A stretch of 33,116 nt of DNA from a virus: the IMG/VR virus record IMGVR_UViG_3300042526_001040, positions 1 to 33,116 of that record, one strand, 5' to 3'. The notes beneath the pieces are model-generated. The model was not told the DNA's origin. It saw nothing but the letters and a program-made list of their open reading frames with translations, and made no database searches. Below, in pieces: positions 5,581 through 12,339 of the stretch. Both the position numbers and the translations under genes were made by a program. Every line of letters starts with the position of its first letter. Positions within the stretch are counted from its first letter, which is position 1.

Positions 5581-6732
5581 TCACGGGGCGAGGGAGTAGG
5601 CGTTGGCGACGGTGGAGGGCTTGGCGGCCCTCTCGGGGCGGGCGGGAGCAGGCTCCAGCCACGCGCCGTTATCCAAGTCTCTGGCCGAAAAGCCGTTGAC
5701 TCCCGCGATGGCGAACGAATCTTCGGCGTCGAGGATTTCTTCGATCGCCTCGCGGCTTGCCCAGAAACACCCTTCGGGCATGTCGTGTGGCCAGCGCGGT
5801 CCGCTGATCCAGTCGGGCGACCACGAATTGGCGATGAGGGCACCGTCGCGAGGGCTGCCGTTCGCCTTGTGCCGAACCGAGATAATGCACATGCAGTGGC
5901 TCCAACGGCTCCCCGGGACGCGTGGGCGAAAGCCGTTGGCATCGCGGACCGCGCCCCACTTCGTGCCGAAACCCACGCCACTACAGATCGCCACCGGCAT
6001 CCCGTTTTCCAGGGAGGCGCACAAAGAGGCCCAGTCGCGGCAGAGGGCAACATTCTGGGCGGGGTGCTTCATCCCCTCTTTGGCGAGCTCGGCGGGCACA
6101 CCGTCGCGCCCCCAGCTCTCCGAGCGAGGGATCGAGTATTCCGTGAGATCGATGTTGCCGTACTTCTGTCGATAGAGGATCCCGCCGACGGCCGGATCCT
6201 TGCATCGCCCGGAAATCCATCGGGCGGCGGCGCCCCCGTAGCTGCCGTCGCCGTCGTAGTTTTTCTGCTGCGGAGGAAGACGGGCCAGGGTTCTCGATCC
6301 CGCGTAGATCGGTTCGGTCGCGACGAGGAGCGGCGGATCGTCGCGCTCGCCCTGCGACCAATCGACCGTTTGGCCCACGTAGCTGGCCAAGGCGAAACCA
6401 AAGCTCACGCACGAGCCGTGGTCGCCTTGATCCCAAACCGTGAAGGGCTTGCCGTAGACCTGTCTGTGGGCCTTGTCGGCATAGCGGTAGAGGAAGACGT
6501 CGCGCCCCTTGGCGTTGTTCATGACGTCGGGCGCGGCATCGGCAAAGAGAGGGTGCTTCAGCTCACGAAGAAACTCGCGCGTGCCCTCGGGGTTGGGGAC
6601 GTAGCCGAGGCGGGCCTCGACCCGCGCGGCGATCCGGTGAGTAGCTCTTTCGATCAACGTGCCGAGGATCGCGGCAAAGATGACGAAAGAGACGGCGGAC
6701 CATGTCCAAACCGTGCGTTGGCGTGCGGTCAT
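5581..6732 (-). CDS. Membrane-anchored papain-like cysteine peptidase
   Basis: 383 aa from ATG 6732 (ATGA overlap with the upstream gene). A single N-terminal membrane anchor (about 10-26) leads into a papain-fold domain. The catalytic elements are clear: the oxyanion Gln and nucleophile in DQGDHGSCVSFGFA (Q102, C108), the His in SRWSHCMC (H279) and the Asn in IANSWSPDW (N302, followed by the typical Ser-Trp). Family C1 enzymes cleave peptide bonds; the order Q-C-H-N is canonical. There is no obvious propeptide. The anchor suggests action on the periplasmic face, or on the cytoplasmic face if the topology is reversed. With no muramidase, amidase or transglycosylase in the window, and with small membrane proteins immediately downstream, it is a candidate lysis enzyme attacking protein or cross-links in the envelope. 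Processing of a virion or host protein is the alternative. Confidence 0.8.
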   Translation of the reverse strand: MTARQRTVWTWSAVSFVIFAAILGTLIERATHRIAARVEARLGYVPNPEGTREFLRELKHPLFADAAPDVMNNAKGRDVFLYRYADKAHRQVYGKPFTVWDQGDHGSCVSFGFALASYVGQTVDWSQGERDDPPLLVATEPIYAGSRTLARLPPQQKNYDGDGSYGGAAARWISGRCKDPAVGGILYRQKYGNIDLTEYSIPRSESWGRDGVPAELAKEGMKHPAQNVALCRDWASLCASLENGMPVAICSGVGFGTKWGAVRDANGFRPRVPGSRWSHCMCIISVRHKANGSPRDGALIANSWSPDWISGPRWPHDMPEGCFWASREAIEEILDAEDSFAIAGVNGFSARDLDNGAWLEPAPARPERAAKPSTVANAYSLAP

Positions 6733-7115
6733 CGCGTGGCCTCCCGAGCGGCCATCCATTCGGCCACCTCTTCGACGGAGTGAAACACCGGCTTGCCGAG
6801 CCGCTGGCACTCGGCCACCTCTCCGTCAGCGCCGGACGATTCCGACTGTCTGTAGGCCGTGCCGTCGGCGTAATCGTGCGAAGCGGTCAGCCGAAGGCAG
6901 GCGTCACAACGCTGGATCACCTCAAGATCGAGATCGATCCAATCCTGGTAGGGGCGAGGGAAAGCCATGTGCTGGAAATGGCTGTAGAGCGGCGCGACCG
7001 GCACCGCTCCGAGCGTGAGCAGATGGTCGAAGGCGACGAGCTGCATCCGCACGTTGATGGCGCAGTCGCCCTGCGTGTAGGGCGAGGCGATGTAGACCCA
7101 GGGCTTTGCGCTCAC
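6729..7115 (-). CDS. DUF1937/DUF4406-type nucleoside deoxyribosyltransferase-like protein
   Basis: 128 aa from GTG 7115 in a GTGA overlap with the upstream stop. It shows the Rossmann-like pattern of this superfamily: VYIASPYT at the N-terminus, then LTLGAVPVAPLYSHF, a PYQDWI segment, the CDACLRL strand, an SGADGEVAEC nucleotide-pocket helix and GKPVF. Relatives are nucleoside 2-deoxyribosyltransferases or sugar-nucleotide binding proteins, common in phages, with mostly unproven reactions. The acidic catalytic Glu may be the one in GADGEV. It may recycle or edit nucleosides, in line with the diphosphohydrolase-like gene at 10409. Confidence 0.7.
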   Translation of the reverse strand: MSAKPWVYIASPYTQGDCAINVRMQLVAFDHLLTLGAVPVAPLYSHFQHMAFPRPYQDWIDLDLEVIQRCDACLRLTASHDYADGTAYRQSESSGADGEVAECQRLGKPVFHSVEEVAEWMAAREATR

Positions 7116-7777
7116 TGCACGGCCTCCACGGCGGCCCGATGGATCACGCGAAAGGCGTCTTCCCAAACGGCTTTTTGCTCGGGCGTGAGCTCCCCGGAAG
7201 ACTTCCCGCAGCGCTCATCGAGATACCGTTTGATCTCGTCGCGAACCTTCGGTTGACGGTCGCCCAGCAGCTCGCCTCCCGTGTGGTAGGAGCGCATCAG
7301 ATTTCGTAGCTCCCAAATCTGCCGGCCGGTGAGCAACCTCGCCTCGTCGATCCGGCCGTCGCCGTCGAAATCGATCTTGCCGTCGTCGTGGATCGCGTCG
7401 GCGGTTTGCAGGGTCAACACGGCCACCGTCGAGGCATCCTCGGCGGCATGCTCTCCCACGAACTTGCCCCGCAGATCGATTCCCTCGACGATCGGTCTGT
7501 CGTCGGGCTTCGGCTCGGGCCTGGAGAGGTTCGACCACGCGATCAGCCCCCATGGCAGCAGGATGGCCCCGAGGAGGATCGGGTTGAGGCCCTGCGGGGC
7601 AGGGGAGGGGGCGGGCAGTTGATACGTTTGCCAGTCGGCGGGCACTTCGATCGGCCGCCCTGGAATGACGGGGATCGTCGGGATCGGCGACAGTGGCCCC
7701 GGGCGGGCCGGATGCCGCGAGAACCACCACACCACGGCGGCGGCGATGGCGGCGAAGACGAGCGAGGTCGTGCTCAT
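7112..7777 (-). CDS. Membrane protein with one EF-hand-like calcium loop
   Basis: 221 aa from ATG 7777 (ATGA overlap). There is an N-terminal membrane helix (about 5-19, SLVFAAIAAAVVWWF), a Pro-rich stretch and a second hydrophobic helix near 66-82 (PILLGAILLPWGLIAW). A soluble domain follows with the loop DFDGDGRIDEAR at about 137-148, which matches the D-x-D-x-DG spacing of an EF-hand, though the position-12 acid is Arg, and a helical C-terminus. Calcium binding is plausible but unproven. No family recognised. It lies two genes upstream of the papain-like peptidase in the same overlapping run. Confidence 0.65.
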   Translation of the reverse strand: MSTTSLVFAAIAAAVVWWFSRHPARPGPLSPIPTIPVIPGRPIEVPADWQTYQLPAPSPAPQGLNPILLGAILLPWGLIAWSNLSRPEPKPDDRPIVEGIDLRGKFVGEHAAEDASTVAVLTLQTADAIHDDGKIDFDGDGRIDEARLLTGRQIWELRNLMRSYHTGGELLGDRQPKVRDEIKRYLDERCGKSSGELTPEQKAVWEDAFRVIHRAAVEAVQ

Positions 7778-8172
7778 GCGGCACTCGGGGTAGGCGCGGC
7801 GGCCGCGCGGGAGAGTTGGAGAACCTGCTCCAGGGCCCCCGAGGCCGCGGCGAGCACGAGCTGCCGGACGAGGGGTTTGGCGATGAACCAAAACGGCTGG
7901 AGGGCGAAGGGCACCGCGTAGCCGGCGACGTTGTCGAAGAGCGTGCCGATGATCCCGAGGGCCCACGCTTTCTTGGCGGCGCCGTCGGTCGGGATCGCAT
8001 CGAGCCCGGTGACGGTGAGGCGCAGCAGCTCCACGACGAGACTGCCGAACTCGGAGACGGTGAAACCCCCGGAGGCCTTCGCGCGAGCGGCGGCGAGGAA
8101 TGCGGCCACTTGCCGCTGGAGCTCGGCGGCTGGGTCCTGCGGAGCGATCGGGAGGATGTCGGGCATGGTCAT
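7774..8172 (-). CDS. Unknown small hydrophobic protein
   Basis: 132 aa from ATG 8172 (ATGA overlap; ATG 8166 is an alternative). A helical N-terminus (DPAAELQRQVAAFLAAARA) is followed by long semi-hydrophobic helices around residues 70-115 (WALGIIGTLFDNVAGYAVPF, WFIAKPLVRQLVLAAASG). They could insert in or lie on a membrane. I have a weak impression of recurrence in planctomycete phages, without assigned function; holin is one option. Confidence 0.55.
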   Translation of the reverse strand: MTMPDILPIAPQDPAAELQRQVAAFLAAARAKASGGFTVSEFGSLVVELLRLTVTGLDAIPTDGAAKKAWALGIIGTLFDNVAGYAVPFALQPFWFIAKPLVRQLVLAAASGALEQVLQLSRAAAAPTPSAA

Positions 8173-8672
8173 GTGTCCTCGATGGTTCCGAGGCCGTAGA
8201 CGCCGATGGCGATGGCCACCGATGAGGCCCCAGGGTTTGAGACGGTGAGGTAGCGGTTGGCGGAGTTGATCGGCCGGCCGGCGAGCGGGGCCGCCCAGAG
8301 GAATGTTCCGCCCCCCTCGACGTTCACCGCGTAGCCGCCGACGTCGGTGCCCCCGGCGATGCCGATGAGCACGTTGTTGGCGGCGCTCGTCTGCTGGTTT
8401 TCGAGGTAGACCCCGCGGACGGTGTTGAAGACCACGCGACCGGCGAGGCCGAAGGCGTTCTCCCCCGCGGCCATGAGATCGACCACGTAGGTCTGGCCGG
8501 CGGGGATGGCGACCAGATCGGCCCACCCGACTTGGCCGGCCCCGGCCGTGGTGCCGTTGGCGACGGTGCGGGATGCCGAGAGCGAGACGCTCTTGGTCTC
8601 GGTGCCGATGGCCGGCGCGCCGCTGATCGCAAACGACAGGGCTGCGGAGATCGAGCCGGAAAACGTGCTCAT
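8169..8672 (-). CDS. Probable beta-rich virion-type protein
   Basis: 167 aa from ATG 8672 (ATGA overlap with the gene upstream). The sequence is Gly/Ala/Thr/Ser-rich with alternating hydrophobic strands throughout (SVSLSASRTVANG, TYVVDLMAAGENAFGLAG, SSVAIAIGVYGLGTI) and no membrane helix or signal. This is typical of small phage structural or receptor-binding proteins. No family is recognised and it lies apart from the main structural cluster. Confidence 0.55.
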   Translation of the reverse strand: MSTFSGSISAALSFAISGAPAIGTETKSVSLSASRTVANGTTAGAGQVGWADLVAIPAGQTYVVDLMAAGENAFGLAGRVVFNTVRGVYLENQQTSAANNVLIGIAGGTDVGGYAVNVEGGGTFLWAAPLAGRPINSANRYLTVSNPGASSVAIAIGVYGLGTIEDT

Positions 8673-8902
8673 GCCTGGGCCCTTCGTTTCACTTCCTCGA
8701 CCGTGCAGCCGGCCTTCAGGGCGGCCACCTCCCAGAAATCGAGCTCGGGCGTCCGCCTGGAGGTGATGCAGCCGATGCCGACCCGGGAGGAGCTCGGCAC
8801 GTGGATCACGGCGATCCCGCCTCGGAGCGACGGAGGGACCATCGGGATACGCTCCCCGCCCCTTACTGCCCGGTACGACGTTTCGGTGCCGAAGCTGTCC
8901 AT
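8669..8902 (-). CDS. Unknown small protein, first gene of the 8.9-3.7 kb run
   Basis: 77 aa from ATG 8902. A mixed basic protein with a short helical C-terminus (ELDFWEVAALKAGCTVEEVK). It is unrecognised. It is the promoter-proximal gene of the overlapping minus-strand run; the repeated element at 8963-8999 and a copy of the CCAGCGGCGGA motif lie just upstream. Confidence 0.5.
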   Translation of the reverse strand: MDSFGTETSYRAVRGGERIPMVPPSLRGGIAVIHVPSSSRVGIGCITSRRTPELDFWEVAALKAGCTVEEVKRRAQA

Positions 8903-8962
8903 GTGCCGAGCCTAAGCCTGCGGGGGGGCAAAACCGGCCCTTCCGCCGCTGGGCAGGGTCGT

Positions 8963-8999
8963 GGCACCCAGGGTTTTCGTTTTGCCGAGAACTGGCAAG
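8963..8999 (-). repeat. Intergenic repeat element, copy 1
   Basis: A 37-bp element that recurs almost identically at 23109-23146 in the same orientation relative to the downstream gene. Read on the minus strand it starts CTTGCCAGTTCT, continues with CAAAACGAAAACC and ends CTGGGTGCC. The two copies differ at the SGS triplet after TTCT and by one C. Both lie just upstream of a minus-strand gene. The ends TTGCC/GGCAA form an inverted repeat. It may be a promoter or operator for a phage-specific regulator, or a small mobile sequence. Confidence 0.6.
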
Positions 9000-9004
9000 G
9001 GGAG

Positions 9005-9028
9005 CATTTCGCCGGCGTCGGCGAAATG
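9005..9028. promoter_or_regulatory. Perfect 9-bp hairpin in the central regulatory hub
   Basis: CATTTCGCC (9005-9013) and GGCGAAATG (9020-9028) pair perfectly around GGCGTC. The neighbouring TTTTCGCGGGG and ATTTCGCGGG (9034-9052) repeat the TTTCGC core at an 11-base step, about one helical turn, as expected for operator clusters. It lies between divergent operons. Confidence 0.5.
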
Positions 9029-9075
9029 GTCGTTTTCGCGGGGATTTCGCGGGTGGATTTTTTTGGGTGGAGGGC

Positions 9076-9104
9076 TTGCCCAACCCTATCCGATTGGATA
9101 GAGT
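9076..9104 (+). promoter_or_regulatory. Plus-strand early promoter with operator
   Basis: TTGCCC (9076-9081) and TAGAGT (9099-9104) are separated by exactly 17 bases and match the -35/-10 consensus at 4/6 each. A perfect inverted repeat CTATCC-GATT-GGATAG (9086-9101) fills the spacer and overlaps the -10 box, the classic place for a repressor. It would drive the plus-strand operon at 9148-10380. Confidence 0.6.
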
Positions 9105-9147
9105 GTCGGGCACGACGGGACGAACGACACCAACCAAGGAACGAACG

Positions 9148-9303
9148 ATGAACGCTGCCAAGAAAACCGAGATCAGCCGCCGGATCCTTGCCAAGGTTGC
9201 CGAGGGCATGACCCTTTCCCAAGCCCTCGACGCTGTGCTCGGGGCGGGCCGGTATGACGCAATCGTGTCGGATCTGTACCACGCGTTGCGGGGCGAGGCA
9301 TGA
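9148..9303 (+). CDS. Small unknown early protein
   Basis: 51 aa from ATG 9148, preceded by AAGGA with 7-base spacing. It is helical and basic (AAKKTEISRRILAKVAEGMT, SQALDAVLG, YDAIVSDLYHAL). Its size, charge and position as first gene after the regulated promoter suggest a small DNA-binding or regulatory protein, but no family is recognised. Its stop overlaps the next start as ATGA. Confidence 0.6.
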   Translation: MNAAKKTEISRRILAKVAEGMTLSQALDAVLGAGRYDAIVSDLYHALRGEA

Positions 9304-9521
9304 CCCCCCGCATCAACACCGCGGAATGGATCCGCCCCACGACTGCGGCCACGCTCCTCGGCGTGACGAGAGCCCGGGTGAAACAGTTGATCGCCGCGGG
9401 GCTTCTGCCCGCGGTCGAGATCGATGGCGTTTGGCATGTCCGCCGCGCCGACGTCGAGCGACGAGCTGCCGGCGAGAGCCCGAAACGCTCCGGCCCCCGG
9501 CCCGGCGCGAAACCAGAGTGA
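9300..9521 (+). CDS. Excisionase / MerR-type helix-turn-helix protein
   Basis: 73 aa. A winged-helix-type domain of the excisionase/helix_turn_helix_17 family: TTAATLLGVTRARVKQLIAA, then GLLPAVEIDGVWHVRRADVE. The helix, turn helix and wing with an R-x-D-V motif are typical. It is followed by a basic Pro-rich tail (SPKRSGPRPGAKP). Such proteins bend DNA at attachment sites (excisionase) or act as early regulators. In an operon ahead of the primase, either is plausible. Start overlaps the previous stop (ATGA). Confidence 0.75.
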   Translation: MTPRINTAEWIRPTTAATLLGVTRARVKQLIAAGLLPAVEIDGVWHVRRADVERRAAGESPKRSGPRPGAKPE

Positions 9522-9568
9522 ATCCGACAGACCCGTGGCTTTGTCAACCCCTTCAAAGGATTATGAAG

Positions 9569-10120
9569 ATGCGCACCACCGCGACCCTTTCCGAGATTGA
9601 AACGCTCCTGGCCCTCGGGGCCCGCATCGTCCGCCTTGCCCGCCGCGAGAAACGACCCCTCGGGGCCGGCTGGCAGAATCGCTCCACCGATTCCCTCGAT
9701 GAGGTCGAGCGGTGGCTCTCCCAGGGGAGCAACATCGGCCTCCTCCTCGGCCCCGAGTCGGGCTTGATCGACGTCGAGAGCGACACCCCCGAAGGCGAGG
9801 ATCTCGCCCACCACCTGGGGCTCGACCGGGTGGACGGGGCCGGCTTCACCCCCACGTGGAGCTCGGAGCGGGGTGTGCATCGGCTCTACCGATGGGAACC
9901 GTGGATGCCGACCGCGGCGACGATCAATCTCGGCGGGCTCGAGGCGCGGATCGGCGGGCGGGCGGCCCAGTCGGTGCTCCCGCCGTCGATCCACCCCTCC
10001 GGCCGAGCCTACCGATGGGAGATTCGCCCCTGGCTCCAGGCGGGCGAGAGTTGCGTGGCGATGGTGCCCGAGAGCCTGCGGGAGATCCTGGAGGGGGCCG
10101 GCGTGGCTCGCGGCCGATGA
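9569..10120 (+). CDS. Prim-pol (bifunctional DNA primase/polymerase N-terminal) domain protein
   Basis: 183 aa from ATG 9569, eight bases after AAAGGA (ATG 9563 is too close to it). The prim-pol fold is visible in order: RPLGAGWQNRSTD at the N-terminus, GLLLGPESGLIDVES with the D-x-E metal-binding pair, the conserved His in ERGVHRLYRW, and SVLPPSIHPSGRAYRWE. Family members initiate DNA replication by making primers. Here only the N-terminal domain is present, without the helicase usually fused to it, so it must work with a host or separate helicase, or has been trimmed. The third acidic ligand is probably Glu (GGLEARIGG) where Asp is usual. Confidence 0.8.
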   Translation: MRTTATLSEIETLLALGARIVRLARREKRPLGAGWQNRSTDSLDEVERWLSQGSNIGLLLGPESGLIDVESDTPEGEDLAHHLGLDRVDGAGFTPTWSSERGVHRLYRWEPWMPTAATINLGGLEARIGGRAAQSVLPPSIHPSGRAYRWEIRPWLQAGESCVAMVPESLREILEGAGVARGR

Positions 10121-10380
10121 GCTGCTCCGTTGTCTTCGTGGATCGCCACGAGAATATCTTGCGGGTTGTCACTGCCCCCCGCGAGCTCAAAGGCTTGGCC
10201 CCGGCATTCGTCGGCGATTCGATGAAACGGGGCCGCCTGTTTCGGTTTGAAGGGCGGATCTATAGGCCGATCGATGTGTGGATCGGTAGGCAAATAGTGA
10301 AGGTCACGCTCGACGAAATGCTTCCCCATCGGGCGATTTCCTACGTGCTGAAATGCCAACGCTCCGCCGGGGGCGGATGA
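10117..10380 (+). CDS. Small unknown protein, last of the early operon
   Basis: 87 aa from ATG 10117, overlapping the primase stop as ATGA. Short beta-type segments (SVVFVDRHENILRVVTAP, GRLFRFEGRIYRPIDVWIG) and a basic C-terminus. No family recognised. It converges with the diphosphohydrolase-like gene, whose stop is 29 bases away. A weak GCGCAG/CTGCGC inverted repeat (around 10394-10419) spans the gap. Confidence 0.55.
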   Translation: MSCSVVFVDRHENILRVVTAPRELKGLAPAFVGDSMKRGRLFRFEGRIYRPIDVWIGRQIVKVTLDEMLPHRAISYVLKCQRSAGGG

Positions 10381-10408
10381 TTTCGCAAAAACGCGCAGGT
10401 TTCGCGAA

Positions 10409-10849
10409 TTACTGCGCAGTGGATTCCCAGGTTTCTCGGCCTGAAACAGTGGATTCGTCCGGCGTGAACTGCGCAGGATTCGGCGCCGAGCACCCAGGGC
10501 CGCGAAGCGTTCCTTCGTTGAGGTGCGGCCAAAGCTCCTGGGAATGGATGGCGGCGAGGAGATTCCAGGCGGCGTGCCCGAGGTGCGGCTCGCTCCGGTC
10601 TCCGGCGAGGAACTGGAAAATGTGGGCGGTTGCGTGGTTCAAAAGATCGTGAACCGGCATTCCCTTTTCCCAATTCCAATCCCCGTACTTCTCGGCCCCC
10701 TCGGCGCAGGCTCTCGCCACCTCCCGAAGGCCGATCGGAGAAACAAGGTCGTAGCGGAATGACTCGACGGTGTTGCTGCGGATCGCCCCCGTGCCAAACT
10801 TCTCCGTGATGCCTTCTCCCATCGCGATTCCCTCCTCGTGAACGGTCAT
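10409..10849 (-). CDS. dATP/dGTP diphosphohydrolase-like protein (PF18909 type)
   Basis: 146 aa from ATG 10849, ATGA-overlapped with the phosphoesterase stop. The central region fits the domain annotated as dGTP_diPhyd_N: FRYDLVSPIGLREVARACAE, GAEKYGDWNWEKGMP, LLNHATAHIFQFLAGD, and HAAWNLLAAIHSQEL. The conserved Glu, Lys-Tyr-Gly and His/Asp positions of the all-helical MazG-like fold are there. In phages that replace adenine with 2-aminoadenine a related enzyme (MazZ) removes dATP/dGTP, but no PurZ is present in this window, so that link is not supported. It more likely trims nucleotide pools. The last roughly 35 residues after ELWPHL are Pro/Thr-rich. Confidence 0.7.
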   Translation of the reverse strand: MTVHEEGIAMGEGITEKFGTGAIRSNTVESFRYDLVSPIGLREVARACAEGAEKYGDWNWEKGMPVHDLLNHATAHIFQFLAGDRSEPHLGHAAWNLLAAIHSQELWPHLNEGTLRGPGCSAPNPAQFTPDESTVSGRETWESTAQ

Positions 10850-11925
10850 GCCGCGGCCCTCCCCTCGCGGAGATCGGCATCGCACCAGATCGGCACCGCT
10901 CGCGTCACCTCCCGGCGGCCGTGATCGACGAGGAGCATCGACTGGCAAGGGGCCTCGAACTCCGCCTTGATCCGGAGAGCGTAGGCGCTCATGCCGATGA
11001 GGGAGCCGTTGCTCACGTACTTCCCGCGGAGCCATCCCCATTGGTGCCAGTGGCCGAAGATGTCGAGGTTCGCGGGCCGAGAGCGATTCCATTTGTCTAC
11101 GGCTTTGTTTACCGGCACGGCAATTCCGCCCACCCCGCCTTGATATCGAATCTCGTGCCCGTGGTGATACCGGATCGTAAAGCCGTCGAGATCGAGGTAG
11201 CCCAGATAGCCCTCGGCGATCTGCCAGTGGACGTTGGCCCGAGTCTCCGCCGCGGCCATGATCAAGTATGCGTTTTGCTCGTGGGAATGGTCGTGCTCGG
11301 TGCTCTTCCGCGGCTTGCCGAAGTTGCTCCGGCCGTGGTTGCCGGGCTGCGTGACGACGATCACCTCCCGGGCCATCTCCGATGCCATGTCGATGATCCC
11401 CCGGAGCCGCTTGGCGGCCCACCGGGTGGCGGCATGGGGAGCCAGGGAGCAGGTTTCCACAAGCTCCTCGTGGATGTGGCCCGAAATGAAGTCGCCCAGG
11501 GCGGCAATTACTATCCGGTCGATCTTCACGAGCTGCCGCTCGTGCTCGACAAGGATGCCGATCCTCTTGGCGAGCTCATCGATTCGCCGGTCGGCGATGG
11601 TGAGATCGTAGGCGTTGAGGCCGGCGGTCTGCTCCCGCGTAACCGTCTCCTCCACGTGCCAATCGGAGAGCACCACCACCGCGGTAGCGGAGTTGGGCCG
11701 AGCCGGCTTTGACCGCCTGGGCATCGTCTTGGCCGTGATCCCGGCGAGGCCGGCGAGGGAATCGGCCCGCTCCCGCTCGGTGTCGATCTGCCGGAGCGCG
11801 GCTTTGTAGCGCGACTGCGTGGCGCCGAGCTCGGCGCGGAGCCGGGCCAGCTCGGCGTCGGTGCGGAGCCGTTCGGCGTGATCGATGCCGGCGTGGATGT
11901 CTGCGGTCAGCCGGCGTTGAGCCAT
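10846..11925 (-). CDS. Calcineurin-like metallophosphoesterase
   Basis: 359 aa from ATG 11925, preceded by GGAGGTG; the longer in-frame reading is shadow of the gene upstream. Residues 15-60 look like a coiled coil. The catalytic domain has every signature in order: DWH at 88-90, GDF at 144-146, GNH at 195-197, HGH at 255-257 and GHWH at 291-294. These bind two metal ions. The family includes nucleases, cyclic-nucleotide phosphodiesterases and phosphatases; the substrate cannot be read from the sequence. It follows the small protein at 11907 and is coupled to the diphosphohydrolase-like gene, so a DNA or nucleotide role is likely. The start overlaps the preceding gene by 19 bases. Confidence 0.88.
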   Translation of the reverse strand: MAQRRLTADIHAGIDHAERLRTDAELARLRAELGATQSRYKAALRQIDTERERADSLAGLAGITAKTMPRRSKPARPNSATAVVVLSDWHVEETVTREQTAGLNAYDLTIADRRIDELAKRIGILVEHERQLVKIDRIVIAALGDFISGHIHEELVETCSLAPHAATRWAAKRLRGIIDMASEMAREVIVVTQPGNHGRSNFGKPRKSTEHDHSHEQNAYLIMAAAETRANVHWQIAEGYLGYLDLDGFTIRYHHGHEIRYQGGVGGIAVPVNKAVDKWNRSRPANLDIFGHWHQWGWLRGKYVSNGSLIGMSAYALRIKAEFEAPCQSMLLVDHGRREVTRAVPIWCDADLREGRAAA

Positions 11926-12164
11926 CGGAGCACCTCCGTGTAGGCGGAGGTGATCAGCTTTCGACCCGAGAGAGCGGCGTGGATGCTCTTGGCGACGGCG
12001 GTTTTCGTGCCGGAAATCTTGCCGGCAAGCAACTGCTCCCGGATCGCGACGAGCTCGGCCTGGAGCTCGGCCGGAAGTTTGTGGAACCACCCCGCGGGGC
12101 CCTTCTTCGTGGCGACGATGCCGCGAATGATTTCCTCGGTCAGGGGCTTTTGGGCTTTCGGCAT
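11907..12164 (-). CDS. Small helical protein, possible DNA-binding
   Basis: 85 aa from ATG 12164. Entirely helical in appearance (LTEEIIRGIVATKKG, ELQAELVAIREQLLAGK, TAVAKSIHAALSG, SAYTEVLRWLNAG). The final section reads like a helix-turn-helix of the sort that decides target choice. Unrecognised otherwise. It overlaps the 65-aa gene upstream by 25 bases and the phosphoesterase downstream by 19, so the three are probably translated together. Confidence 0.6.
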   Translation of the reverse strand: MPKAQKPLTEEIIRGIVATKKGPAGWFHKLPAELQAELVAIREQLLAGKISGTKTAVAKSIHAALSGRKLITSAYTEVLRWLNAG

Positions 12165-12337
12165 CGGCGATCCTCCGATTTTGGTTTCTTCGCGGCCCGA
12201 GTCTTCCGGTCGTCCTTCTTACCGAACTCGACCAACTCCCCGTCGTGATCGTCTTCGCCGTCGAATGGACTGCCCTCCCCAGGGTCGAGGCCGGGCCACG
12301 TTTGGCCGGGCTGCCGTTTCTGCGAGGGCTTGGGCAT
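12140..12337 (-). CDS. Small charged unknown protein
   Basis: 65 aa from ATG 12337, two bases past the upstream stop. Low complexity: a basic N-terminus (PKPSQKRQPGQTW), an acidic centre (DGEDDHDGELVEF) and a strongly basic end (DDRKTRAAKKPKSEDRRCRK). Probably disordered. No family recognised. It is too simple to assign but is flanked tightly by real genes. Confidence 0.5.
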   Translation of the reverse strand: MPKPSQKRQPGQTWPGLDPGEGSPFDGEDDHDGELVEFGKKDDRKTRAAKKPKSEDRRCRKPKSP

Positions 12338-12339
12338 GA

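Noticed and set aside
5071-6783. A 570-aa plus-strand open frame
   Set aside because: It is antisense to the papain-like peptidase, whose catalytic residues are all present on the minus strand.
10409-10849. 2-aminoadenine (Z-genome) phage
   Set aside because: The diphosphohydrolase-like domain alone is common in phages; neither PurZ nor a matching polymerase is in the window.
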